Source: Acidobacteriota bacterium
GTDB taxonomy: Bacteria; Acidobacteriota; Holophagae; Acanthopleuribacterales; Acanthopleuribacteraceae
Assembly (NCBI GenBank): GCA_020439745.1
Contig: JAGQSC010000019.1
Span: 124,001 to 188,000, forward strand
Length of the DNA stretch: 64,000 nucleotides
Reading direction: 5' to 3'
Shown here in pieces: positions 29,353 through 37,620 of this stretch. The notes below the pieces were generated by a model. It saw only the letters and a program-made list of their open reading frames with translations. It ran no database searches and was not told where the DNA came from. The position numbers and the translations under genes were made by a program. Each line of letters opens with the position of its first letter. The stretch's first letter is position 1.

Positions 29353-32264
29353 GGGCTAAAAACCGACACCCAGCGATCAAAATCTGGAACCAGTATGAGC
29401 TGTGACGTGGCCGAAACGACTCCGCCCACCATCAATGACCCGTGCCAGTCGTACCAATTGCTGAGACTCGCGCCATCTGGTAGCTGCCACAACACGCGGG
29501 ATTGTGCGGGATTATCCAGCATGAGCGCTACGACGCGTATCCTTCCCTGAACATCCATTTCATCAAACACCAACTCACGGGAATCGGGCGAGAACCTCGG
29601 GCGCATTCCTGCCTTGCCGGCACTTCTGGCCCGATTGATTACGAATCGTTCGTTCACGATGGTTCCATCACGGTCAAGCTCGGCAACGTGAAGGCTTTGC
29701 GTGGTGGATGAGCGAATCACGGCTGCCAGGAATCGGCCGTCTGCCGAAATCGACGGATTAACACCTTCCATGCATCTCTTCATCTCTCCGGTATTTAGGG
29801 TCATCCTAAACACCTCTTCCACGCCATCGCGGTCCGTCACCCAATAAATCGACTTGCCATCGGGATGCCAAACTGGTTGAAAGTCGTTGGCCATATCTTG
29901 TGTCAAGGGACGCGCATTCGATCCATCCACACCAGCAATCCACAAATCGCTCTGCGTCTCGGAAACGCTGGAATAGGCGAGACGATCTCCTTCGGGCGAC
30001 CACGCCGGATTGCACGACGCCACACCCGTGGCAATAGCAGGATAGGTCGATCCATCCCGCAAGTCCAATACCCAGATCTCGTAGTTACGCGTCAAATAGG
30101 CCAGTCGTTCGCCTGTGGGGTCAAATCTCGGTTGAGAACATTCAAAACGATCCACCAGTGCCGGAATTCGCGGATCCGGTTCTTCAGACAGATTCCAAGC
30201 CATCAGCCGAGTTGTGACTTGTTCATGACGTACCAACAAATGTGCTCGAGATTGATCCAAGCTTGGACTGCGAAACCGACCGGGAAACGAGAAAACGCGG
30301 GTGAAAGGCTGGTGCCGTGGCCCGCTGAGCACCAAATTGGGTCCCAAACCATCTGCCTCCAGAACGCTCCAAACTACGGAGCCGTCGCCAGCCACGGCCA
30401 AACCACGACCGCACCATCCCGCCACTTGCGCGATGGTCGTCAAGTCACCCTTTTCATTGACACGAAAAAGCGAAGCATGATGGTATCCATCCGTGCGCGA
30501 CAAGATAAGTTCATCTTTGTCAAAGGCCAAACCGTATGGTTCGTCAGCTCCTTCAAGGACCAACCACTCGGTCCGATCGGTTCCGTCCCGATTCACGACG
30601 ATCAAGACGTTCTTATGGTCTCGCTGATCAAAGCAGGCCACCTTGGTGCCATCGCTTGAAACAGCGGGCCACCAGCCCGACGTGATCCGACGGGGAGAAC
30701 CCCCCGACCAGGGCACTTCGAATATGGCAGCATGCTGCTCGGCATCCACTGCATCAAAAAAGAGGAACTCACCGCGAGGATCCGTCGCAAGGTTACCCAC
30801 AAGTTCGCGGTCCAAGATCCTACGGGACTCGCCAGGTCCAATCGGAGCAACCCATATTCCGGGCTGGTTCACCTTCGAATACGCGAACATGGAGACATCA
30901 GGCGCCAATACAGAGTAATTGGTTTCCTGAGCCAGAATTCGCATGTTTGCCTGGGGCGGTTCCGTTTGCTTTAATCCCGCCACCAAAAGGCCAAGCCACA
31001 ATCCGATGGCAAGCAAGCCCAGCCCTATCAAAGGACGAACCCAGGAAAAACTATGTTCAGGAGTATCTTCAAGGTCCAATAACACATCGCGTGCATGGTG
31101 GTACCGACGGTTTCGGTCCGAATTCAAGCAACGCACCAGTACTTGGGAAAAGGCGCGTGCCGATGTCGGCAATAAAGACGGGTCAAATTCAAAGCACATT
31201 AACGATGCCAATTGTTCGTGCATGGGTCCTGCCCGAAATAGAGGCTTGTGGCAAATCATCTCGAAAAAAACGGCGCCAAACGAAAAGATATCCGCCCGAA
31301 TATCCACGGCTAGGTTTTCAAGTTGTTCAGGTGCAAGGTAACCGGGTGTGCCGACGAATACACCCTCGCGGGTGAGGTTTGGTGTGTCGTCAGATTCATG
31401 GGTAACCTGTGGGCTTGGGGTCAAATCAGCTGCCAACTTGGCCAACCCTAAATCAAGAATTTTGATGTGGCCCTCATCAGTCACCATGATGTTTTCCGGC
31501 TTGATATCCCGATGCACGATGCCTCTATCGTGGGCAACCGCCAGGCCTTCCAACAATTGCCTTGCCAACGAAAGCGCTTCGCTTGTTGAAGGTCGATGGC
31601 GTTTCAACCAGGTACGGAGTGTTTCGCCCTTGACCATTTCCATCACCAGGAAAGGCACCAATGTGGGGTTTTCTGGCGGCCAATACCCCTCACCTACTTC
31701 GTAGATTTGCGCAATACATGGGTGATTGAAGGCTGCTAGTGCTACCATCTCCCGTTTGAAGCGCAGTTGGGTATCTTCCAGAATGGAAGGGCTTCGAAAT
31801 GTCTTAATAGCCACATCGCGGTTGAGTTTGGTGTCTCGAGCCTTCCAAACTGACGCCATACCCCCGCTCCCAATCAGACACTCCATCTCGAAACGGTCTA
31901 ATCGGTAGGTAGACAGGGTCGTGTTAGGGTGTGTCACGGGGACGACCTCGCGCCCTTCCTCTATTTCAAATACCCATTTGTAACCTTTCTTGGGAAAGTT
32001 CTGAATGAACCGTTCGTCGCGTGCACTACTTCCCAGATGGGTTCGTAGTTCTCGAATTGCTTGGAACAACACTTGATCGGAAACTGCCGTTTCGGCCCAA
32101 ACACGCTCCATAATGATCGACTTGGTAAGCAGATTGCCACGGTTTTCCAGAAACAAGGCAAGAAGATGCGCCACTTTCGGTCGCATCTCGACAACCTGAC
32201 CATCTCCCTGCAGCTCTCCCGTATGGCTATCGAAGACAAATTCACCAAAACGGTAGAGGGCCAC
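29349..32264 (-). CDS. Winged-helix / Ser-Thr kinase / TolB-propeller fusion
   Basis: Residues 1-103 are an OmpR/CadC-type winged helix (YRFGEFVFDSHTGEL, FLENRGNLLTKSIIMERVW, FIQNFPKKGYKWVFEIE). Residues 124-400 are a Hanks kinase with GSGGMASVWK (132-141), Lys154, HRDIKPEN (251-258) and DLG (271-273) in place of DFG. A membrane helix lies at about 409-430, followed by some 530 residues of PD40/TolB-like propeller blades (TDPRGEFLFFD, WWPAVSSDGTKVACF, PAWSPEGDRLAYSS, RPRFSPDSRELVFDE). One chain could therefore bind DNA, phosphorylate proteins and sense the periplasm, as known in acidobacterial genomes. The start is the GTG at 32264. The target promoter is unknown. Confidence 0.9.
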   Translation of the reverse strand: MALYRFGEFVFDSHTGELQGDGQVVEMRPKVAHLLALFLENRGNLLTKSIIMERVWAETAVSDQVLFQAIRELRTHLGSSARDERFIQNFPKKGYKWVFEIEEGREVVPVTHPNTTLSTYRLDRFEMECLIGSGGMASVWKARDTKLNRDVAIKTFRSPSILEDTQLRFKREMVALAAFNHPCIAQIYEVGEGYWPPENPTLVPFLVMEMVKGETLRTWLKRHRPSTSEALSLARQLLEGLAVAHDRGIVHRDIKPENIMVTDEGHIKILDLGLAKLAADLTPSPQVTHESDDTPNLTREGVFVGTPGYLAPEQLENLAVDIRADIFSFGAVFFEMICHKPLFRAGPMHEQLASLMCFEFDPSLLPTSARAFSQVLVRCLNSDRNRRYHHARDVLLDLEDTPEHSFSWVRPLIGLGLLAIGLWLGLLVAGLKQTEPPQANMRILAQETNYSVLAPDVSMFAYSKVNQPGIWVAPIGPGESRRILDRELVGNLATDPRGEFLFFDAVDAEQHAAIFEVPWSGGSPRRITSGWWPAVSSDGTKVACFDQRDHKNVLIVVNRDGTDRTEWLVLEGADEPYGLAFDKDELILSRTDGYHHASLFRVNEKGDLTTIAQVAGWCGRGLAVAGDGSVVWSVLEADGLGPNLVLSGPRHQPFTRVFSFPGRFRSPSLDQSRAHLLVRHEQVTTRLMAWNLSEEPDPRIPALVDRFECSQPRFDPTGERLAYLTRNYEIWVLDLRDGSTYPAIATGVASCNPAWSPEGDRLAYSSVSETQSDLWIAGVDGSNARPLTQDMANDFQPVWHPDGKSIYWVTDRDGVEEVFRMTLNTGEMKRCMEGVNPSISADGRFLAAVIRSSTTQSLHVAELDRDGTIVNERFVINRARSAGKAGMRPRFSPDSRELVFDEMDVQGRIRVVALMLDNPAQSRVLWQLPDGASLSNWYDWHGSLMVGGVVSATSQLILVPDFDRWVSVFSP

Positions 32265-32358
32265 GTCATCTCACTTGCTTTTTTGGGCTATTTTAACCTA
32301 CGTGTAACCCATATGACTCCTAACCCCGTCTAACCAAACAAAACCGAAGGAGGTCATG

Positions 32359-33093
32359 ATGATTGCATTTGTATTACTTAGTGGTTTGTTGTTGAGTCAT
32401 GAAGCGACCCAACAATATCAATTCGAGGTATCGGCCGGTAGCGCCCTTCAACTGGAGACCCACAAGGGTCATGTAGAAATTCGGCGCCACAGCAAGCCCC
32501 AGATCACGGTGCACGTCCGTAAGTGGGACAACTACGAAGGCGAAACACTGGACCAAGTCACCGTAAACGTCACCCAACACGGTAACCAAGTGACAGCCGA
32601 AGTGGATTACCGCGACGCCGATTTCAGCGGTATTTGGCAAAAACGCGACACCGAAAGCCCCTTCGTGGACTTCACCATATTCGTGCCTGACGACTGTGAC
32701 CTCACGGTTGAAGACCATAAGTCGGATTTGGATATTGAAGCCACAACCGGTCGAATGAGGCTGGACACCCACAAGGGTGAGGGTCGCATCTTCAACGTGG
32801 AAGGGCCCCTGACTCTTGACACTCATAAAGGCGTGATCGAAGTGTCATTCGTGGTGTTCAAAGGAGCGCAAGTGGACACCCACAAGGGGAAAGTGACGCT
32901 GAAAACAGGGCGCTTGGCCGATGTAGACATTTGGGCCGAAACCCACAAGGGCGACATCATTTTTCAAGGGACCGACCTCAAAATGCAGCGGAATGATGAT
33001 CACGAAATGGTGCTCCAGCGTAAACTGGGCGCCGGTACTTGGCCCCTTCGCATTGATACCCATAAAGGCGAAGTGACGATTGATGCTCGCTGA
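32359..33093 (+). CDS. Exported DUF4097-like beta-solenoid protein with THKG repeats
   Basis: A signal peptide (MIAFVLLSGLLLSHEA) precedes a repetitive beta protein of about 230 residues. The hydrophobic-Asp/Glu-Thr-His-Lys-Gly-x-(V/I) turn recurs: LETHKGHVEI, LDTHKGEGRI, LDTHKGVIEV, VDTHKGKVTL, AETHKGDIIF, IDTHKGEVTI, plus a variant EDHKSDLDI. Spacing in the second half is 18, 18, 19, 21 and 39 residues, as expected for successive solenoid turns. In DUF4097 adhesin-like proteins the equivalent turn is usually SGD, so the fold assignment is likely but the HKG ladder is distinctive. AAGGAGG lies 5 nt before the second ATG (32359), preferred over 32356. The gene overlaps the ECF sigma gene by 11 nt. 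Confidence 0.7.
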   Translation: MIAFVLLSGLLLSHEATQQYQFEVSAGSALQLETHKGHVEIRRHSKPQITVHVRKWDNYEGETLDQVTVNVTQHGNQVTAEVDYRDADFSGIWQKRDTESPFVDFTIFVPDDCDLTVEDHKSDLDIEATTGRMRLDTHKGEGRIFNVEGPLTLDTHKGVIEVSFVVFKGAQVDTHKGKVTLKTGRLADVDIWAETHKGDIIFQGTDLKMQRNDDHEMVLQRKLGAGTWPLRIDTHKGEVTIDAR

Positions 33094-33610
33094 AAGCGAA
33101 CTGGTCAAGCAGTCGCAAAAGGGCGACGCAACTGCTTTCATGCAGTTGATTGAACGGCATGACCACCGCATTATGTCGGTGGTCCACCGTTTCACTTTTG
33201 ACCAGTTCGATCGCGATGATATCTACCAGGAAGTCTTCCTGGCCGCATTCAAGAATGTCCGTCGCTTTCGAGGTGATTGTGCCTTTGCAACCTGGTTGCT
33301 GCGCATTGCGCTCAATCGCTGCATCGATCTGGAGCGGAAACGCAAGAAAGAGCGTTGGCTGGAACTGCCCAGCCAGGCTATTGATCCCCAACAATCACAA
33401 AAACTGGCAAGCGTGTATCGGGCCCTTCGCCACCTGGCGAAAGGCCCTCGAACCTGCTTCCAACTCCACTATCTGGAAGGTATGACCGTCGAAGAAATCG
33501 CGGATTTGCTGTCATGTCGGTCCGGAACTGTAAAGAGCCAGTTGAATCGAGCAAGGAAACAAATCCGCCAACACGATGAGGTGCAACAATGGATCCAGGC
33601 AACCGCTTAA
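33083..33610 (+). CDS. ECF-type RNA polymerase sigma factor
   Basis: The 175-residue protein has a sigma-70 region 2 (QKGDATAFMQLIERHDHRI, FDRDDIYQEVFLAAFKNVRRF, FATWLLRIALNRCIDLERKR) and region 4 (LHYLEGMTVEEIADLLSCRSGTVKSQLNRARKQI) with the helix-turn-helix. That is the minimal ECF layout. The ATG at 33083 lies inside the 3' end of the THKG-repeat gene, and the 3' end overlaps the next membrane-protein gene by 22 nt, so the three are coupled. ECF factors are normally held by a membrane anti-sigma, for which the downstream protein is the obvious candidate. Target promoters cannot be named. Confidence 0.93.
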   Translation: MLAESELVKQSQKGDATAFMQLIERHDHRIMSVVHRFTFDQFDRDDIYQEVFLAAFKNVRRFRGDCAFATWLLRIALNRCIDLERKRKKERWLELPSQAIDPQQSQKLASVYRALRHLAKGPRTCFQLHYLEGMTVEEIADLLSCRSGTVKSQLNRARKQIRQHDEVQQWIQATA

Positions 33611-34122
33611 GAGACACAATCGTAACCACAGAGGAAGAATTGGTTCAGCGCCGTCAAGCGCTTGCCCGAAAATTGATCCATGCGCCCAATCCTCAGCGAT
33701 TTTGGCCATTCGCAGTGCCAGTGTTGGCCGCCGCCCTGGCCTTGATGATCTTATTTTGGCCAGCAGCTTCGCTTGACCGCGCAGACATTGATACGCTCAA
33801 CGCATTCTTGTCGGAAAATCAGGCTGAAACGGTGCGCATCCAGGCGCACAAGCTAATCAATTCCGGGTCATTTACCGCACAAACCAATGGCCACTACCTG
33901 ATGGCCATGAGCCAACCCAACGGTCAAGGACTGGGTGCTTTGCTGGCCGCTCTGGAGGCTCAGCCACCCTATCCCTATCGACAGATCTACCTGGAACGAT
34001 TAATCGATCTATCTGATTCTTACCGACTTGGCGATGATTTGCTGGATCATTGGGTAGATCTGGAGACAGATCCCTTGTGCATGGATTTGCTGGAAGTGCT
34101 GGTCACCGCGAATTCAGGTTGA
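33589..34122 (+). CDS. Single-span membrane protein, candidate anti-sigma factor
   Basis: This 177-residue protein has a roughly 40-residue cytoplasmic part rich in Arg/Glu (TTEEELVQRRQALARKL), one membrane helix (about 44-62: FAVPVLAAALALMILFW), and a roughly 110-residue periplasmic helical domain. The topology is that of an anti-sigma factor, but I see no zinc-binding HxxxCxxC anti-sigma motif, so it may be an atypical or unrelated regulator. Its start overlaps the sigma gene by 22 nt, which supports a functional pairing. Confidence 0.6.
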   Translation: MDPGNRLRDTIVTTEEELVQRRQALARKLIHAPNPQRFWPFAVPVLAAALALMILFWPAASLDRADIDTLNAFLSENQAETVRIQAHKLINSGSFTAQTNGHYLMAMSQPNGQGLGALLAALEAQPPYPYRQIYLERLIDLSDSYRLGDDLLDHWVDLETDPLCMDLLEVLVTANSG

Positions 34123-34147
34123 GCAGTAACGAGCCCGCTTCAGCACG

Positions 34148-37100
34148 TCAATGAAGAGAGACTTGATCAGGTTTTTCCAAGAACGTTTCCTGACCACCAT
34201 GTGGTAACCAGATCTTGAGTTCGTAACGCGACCCCTTCTTCTCGGCACGAATCTTTCCTCCCACCTCTTGAATCAGATTGGCTGATTCATGCATGTCGAT
34301 ATGCGCTTGGCTGGAGTAGACATCATGGTACTGAGTAAACAGGTGCTGCAGTGCCGATCCACTTAGGCTTGGCGCTGAACCCGAAATACAAATGGCGGGC
34401 GCCGGGTTTTCTCCCACGTGAATCGTCACGGGATCGTCTGCATGGCCGTCCAAAGACCATTTCAAAAAGGTGGTCAGTGCTTTCTTCAAATGGTAACGGG
34501 GAATTTCGACAACCTTATGATCGTCACACACAATTTGCAGGCGTTCTACGTCGGTTGCAGTGGTGACCTCCGTTCGAATCTCGTTGAGAAGGGTACACAA
34601 ATTCACGCGCTGCTGGAGTAGCGGCATTGCGGCCATATTCTCCTGGTCTTTGATGGCATCGCACAAAGTTTGAACAGAAAGTTCCAGATCTCTCAGTTCG
34701 TGGAGTGCCGCATCGGTGCGTTTTCCTTGGATACCCGTGAATCGACGCAAGGCAGCAACAATCGTTTCAATTGTCGCTGTATCTGAATTACGTTCTAGTC
34801 GGTCCACCAGCCTATGAATAAACGCCACTTCCGAAGGGTCCCCTGCTTTTTCCTTTAGTTCCTGGACGGACACCTGCAGGCTATTCAAGGTGTTGCCGAT
34901 GCGGTGTAGAGATTGCCGCGCCTGTTGTGCCATTCCGGCAACATGGGCGGACTCCACCAGTTGTTCCTGTAAGTTCACCAGTTCCCGATTGGCTTGCCGC
35001 AGAGACTGGGTGCGTTTGCTGATCTCCAGCTCGAGGACACGTTTGCGCTTCCTGATGGCACGAATACGCATACGGCCAATCCAAATAGAAACCAAAACAC
35101 ACATCACCAAAAAGCCAATTTGAAACAAACTGGTTTCCCACCAAGCCTGTCGCACCACAAACGGAAAATGCGCAACCTGCTTTGAAGGACGACCCAATGC
35201 GTCCAGCGTTCGTAACTCAAACACGTATTTGCCAGAACCTAGTTTGGCAAAAACCACACGAGGCGACTCCTGTGATTCAGACCACTGTTGGTCGGCACCA
35301 ACTAATCGGTATTGAAACGGCACACGTCCTCTCAAGTGGATGGCGTGGAAGTCGATGGTCAAATCGGGTTCATGGGCCAGCGTTTGGCCGGGACTTATTT
35401 CCTTTCCGTTCACGCGGATGGCATCAATGACAGGTACAGGTTCTCGGTTATGAGCACGTTCCAAGAATGGGATGTAACGGCTCAAGCCTTTGCCACAACC
35501 AAACCACAGTCCATTGTTCTTGTCCCGAGCGATGGCTGTGGCTGTGGCTTCAAGCCCAGCAATCCCATCGTCCAAATCAAAGTTAAACCATTGGCCTGCA
35601 GGAGTCCTCAAACTGATGCCTTGGTTATGGGCCAGCCATAGCGCATCCTGGTGGGCCATCACTTGCCACACAAAGTTGTTCTTAAGGCCTTGTTCTTTAT
35701 CCATAATATCCACGGACTCGCCATCCACACAAACCACACCCAATCCGTTGGTTGCCCACCAGATTCGGTCCCGCTCATCGCAATAGATGGACCAGGCCGT
35801 GGCAGGGGCAAGTGCGGAAAAATCGCGGGTTTCTCCCGAATCTGGATCAAAAGAGATGACACCATTTGAGGTGGCTATCCACAATTTTCCGTGACTATCT
35901 TCAGTGAACGCGACCACGTTTCTGCCTTTGAGTCCGATCTCCACAGTTTCGTATGAACCGTCTCGATGCCAGAGCGTCAATTGACTATGGCCAATCCATC
36001 TTCTGCCGCGCTTGTCCACATACACGGATTGCATGGGAAAATTGGGGCCTTCGTCTTTTGAAATGGTCCGCAATTGGGAACCATCCCATACATAAAGCCC
36101 TTCAGCGGTTGCAAATAAAACGGTGCCATCGGTGTCCTGGCTGATGCCGTAAACCGAAGGCTTCATGCGTGGATCCGGCTGTATGAACACGCCCTTGTCT
36201 TCATAGGCAATACCAGCCCGAGTCCCGATCCAGACACGGTTTGTGGCGTCTACATAAATGGCACGAACCACAGGGCTTGGCAGGCCATCAGCTAATCCAA
36301 ATCGCTGAAAAGGACCCGGTAAGTAGACAGCCAGTGAGTCCACGGTGGCTATCCAAAGGTTTTGTTCTTCGTCCAGAAGAACATCACCAATGTCGTCACT
36401 GGGCAGGCCATGTTGCGTGGTGATGTGTATCCAATAGGTTTGATGGCGCAACCAAATGCCATTTTGTGCACCAATCCACAGGTTCCCATTTGGCGAAGCC
36501 ACGCATGCGTTCACCAGCAGATCTTCATCCGGAAATGGAATCAAATCTTGTGATTGGCTGTCCCATACTCCATCCGGAGTCACCAACATCACTTCGGCTG
36601 CTCCTCGGACCAAGGCAAACGCACGTAATCCCCTGGGAATTGTCACAGGCTCCCAGTTGGATCCACGGCGAACCAGCACCCCTTCGGGCGCAAAATACGC
36701 GACACGACCGTCGCGCAAAGACACAAGATCAGAATCAAAAGACTGATCATAGGTGAAGATACTCGTGCTTTGATTGCCAGTCAGTTCCAGAAGCCCGACC
36801 GACGTGGCCACAAAAGTACGGCCATCCACAGTCACCATAGCCCTCGGATTGGCATCCGGCAAGATATGGGTCCATTGCCCATCATCTCTACTCCAGACCC
36901 CCCCGTCTTGATAACCTATCAGCGGAGTACCGTCTGTTTTCAAACAAATACAAGATGTTTTGGCAGCTTGCATACCGATCGGACTGCCGTAATCCTTCCA
37001 ATTGACACCATCAAATCGCGTCAATCCGGCATAGGTCGCCACCCACAAATAACCCGAATCATCGAGATAAATCGCCAATGGCTGGCTTTGCGGCATACCG

Positions 37101-37180
37101 TCGCGTACAGAAAATGCCTTGAAATTGAGCTGCTGGGCCATGCCCAACCAACACGCCATCCATATGCCACAAATGCGCAC
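34148..37180 (-). CDS. Propeller sensor with degenerate histidine kinase domain
   Basis: The 1010-residue protein has a signal peptide (MRICGIWMACWLGMAQQ, GTG start), about twelve Reg_prop blades (LWVATYAGLTRFDGVNW, LWIGAQNGIWLR, VWIGTRAGIAYED), a Y_Y_Y domain (DFHAIHLRGRVPFQYRLVG), and a membrane helix near 690. The coiled helix pair retains a phosphoacceptor-like His near 758 (SLHRIGNTLNS). The ATP-binding domain is decayed: the N-box position reads ALTTFLKWSLDG with no Asn, the G1 position reads CISGSAPSLSG with no DxG, and the G2 region reads IDMHESANLI. It probably cannot bind ATP. It may act as a receptor or phosphotransfer partner for another kinase, such as the intact propeller kinase at 24.3-27.7 kb. 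Confidence 0.85.
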   Translation of the reverse strand: MRICGIWMACWLGMAQQLNFKAFSVRDGMPQSQPLAIYLDDSGYLWVATYAGLTRFDGVNWKDYGSPIGMQAAKTSCICLKTDGTPLIGYQDGGVWSRDDGQWTHILPDANPRAMVTVDGRTFVATSVGLLELTGNQSTSIFTYDQSFDSDLVSLRDGRVAYFAPEGVLVRRGSNWEPVTIPRGLRAFALVRGAAEVMLVTPDGVWDSQSQDLIPFPDEDLLVNACVASPNGNLWIGAQNGIWLRHQTYWIHITTQHGLPSDDIGDVLLDEEQNLWIATVDSLAVYLPGPFQRFGLADGLPSPVVRAIYVDATNRVWIGTRAGIAYEDKGVFIQPDPRMKPSVYGISQDTDGTVLFATAEGLYVWDGSQLRTISKDEGPNFPMQSVYVDKRGRRWIGHSQLTLWHRDGSYETVEIGLKGRNVVAFTEDSHGKLWIATSNGVISFDPDSGETRDFSALAPATAWSIYCDERDRIWWATNGLGVVCVDGESVDIMDKEQGLKNNFVWQVMAHQDALWLAHNQGISLRTPAGQWFNFDLDDGIAGLEATATAIARDKNNGLWFGCGKGLSRYIPFLERAHNREPVPVIDAIRVNGKEISPGQTLAHEPDLTIDFHAIHLRGRVPFQYRLVGADQQWSESQESPRVVFAKLGSGKYVFELRTLDALGRPSKQVAHFPFVVRQAWWETSLFQIGFLVMCVLVSIWIGRMRIRAIRKRKRVLELEISKRTQSLRQANRELVNLQEQLVESAHVAGMAQQARQSLHRIGNTLNSLQVSVQELKEKAGDPSEVAFIHRLVDRLERNSDTATIETIVAALRRFTGIQGKRTDAALHELRDLELSVQTLCDAIKDQENMAAMPLLQQRVNLCTLLNEIRTEVTTATDVERLQIVCDDHKVVEIPRYHLKKALTTFLKWSLDGHADDPVTIHVGENPAPAICISGSAPSLSGSALQHLFTQYHDVYSSQAHIDMHESANLIQEVGGKIRAEKKGSRYELKIWLPHGGQETFLEKPDQVSLH

Positions 37181-37620
37181 CTAGAACCGCCCATGACGAC
37201 AAACCGTTTTGTTCACAATCTGCATTCAATTTCGAGAAGATGCCACTTTTGATCTGATTGGCAAGACAGTACCAAGAGACCCGGTGCGCTCCTCGCATGA
37301 CCATAGGACAAACACCTACCCAACTCGTCGCTCTGGGACTCAAACGCTAAGCCATCATTGCCAGACGACCATTGATGACGGCATCGCTATTCGCGCATGA
37401 GCGCTTGGTACGGATGAAATGGGTTGGCCAGCAGTCTGGATAGGATTGCATACTTCTGCCAACACCAACGCAGCAAGGACCCCCTCCCACTGAAAGGTAA
37501 TCCACTTCAAGTCAATATTTGGATTTTCTAGAAATTGAGTACCGTGCAGCGATTCGTTCTTTAGTTGTAGTGTAAATAGCCGATAATGTGACTAAGGAAC
37601 GATGTAACCTCGGGGTCGTA
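37181..37620. other. Divergent intergenic region, 440 nt
   Basis: This stretch lies between the degenerate propeller sensor (leftward) and the REC-PAS-GGDEF-EAL gene (rightward). Short open frames within it have no ribosome site and no recognisable product. There is no good TTGACA/TATAAT pair. A GGGG lies 5 nt before the GTG at 37621. The region has scattered GGACAAAC and GGGACTCAAACGCTAAGCC segments that loosely recall a c-di-GMP riboswitch but do not fit its consensus. It is long enough for a regulatory RNA or multiple operators, but nothing firm is visible. Confidence 0.4.

Noticed and set aside
37270-37360. c-di-GMP (GEMM) riboswitch-like segments GGACAAAC and GGGACTCAAACGCTAAGCC
   Set aside because: Insertions break the conserved ACGCAAAGCC core and the two-helix pairing cannot be drawn, so I do not call it.
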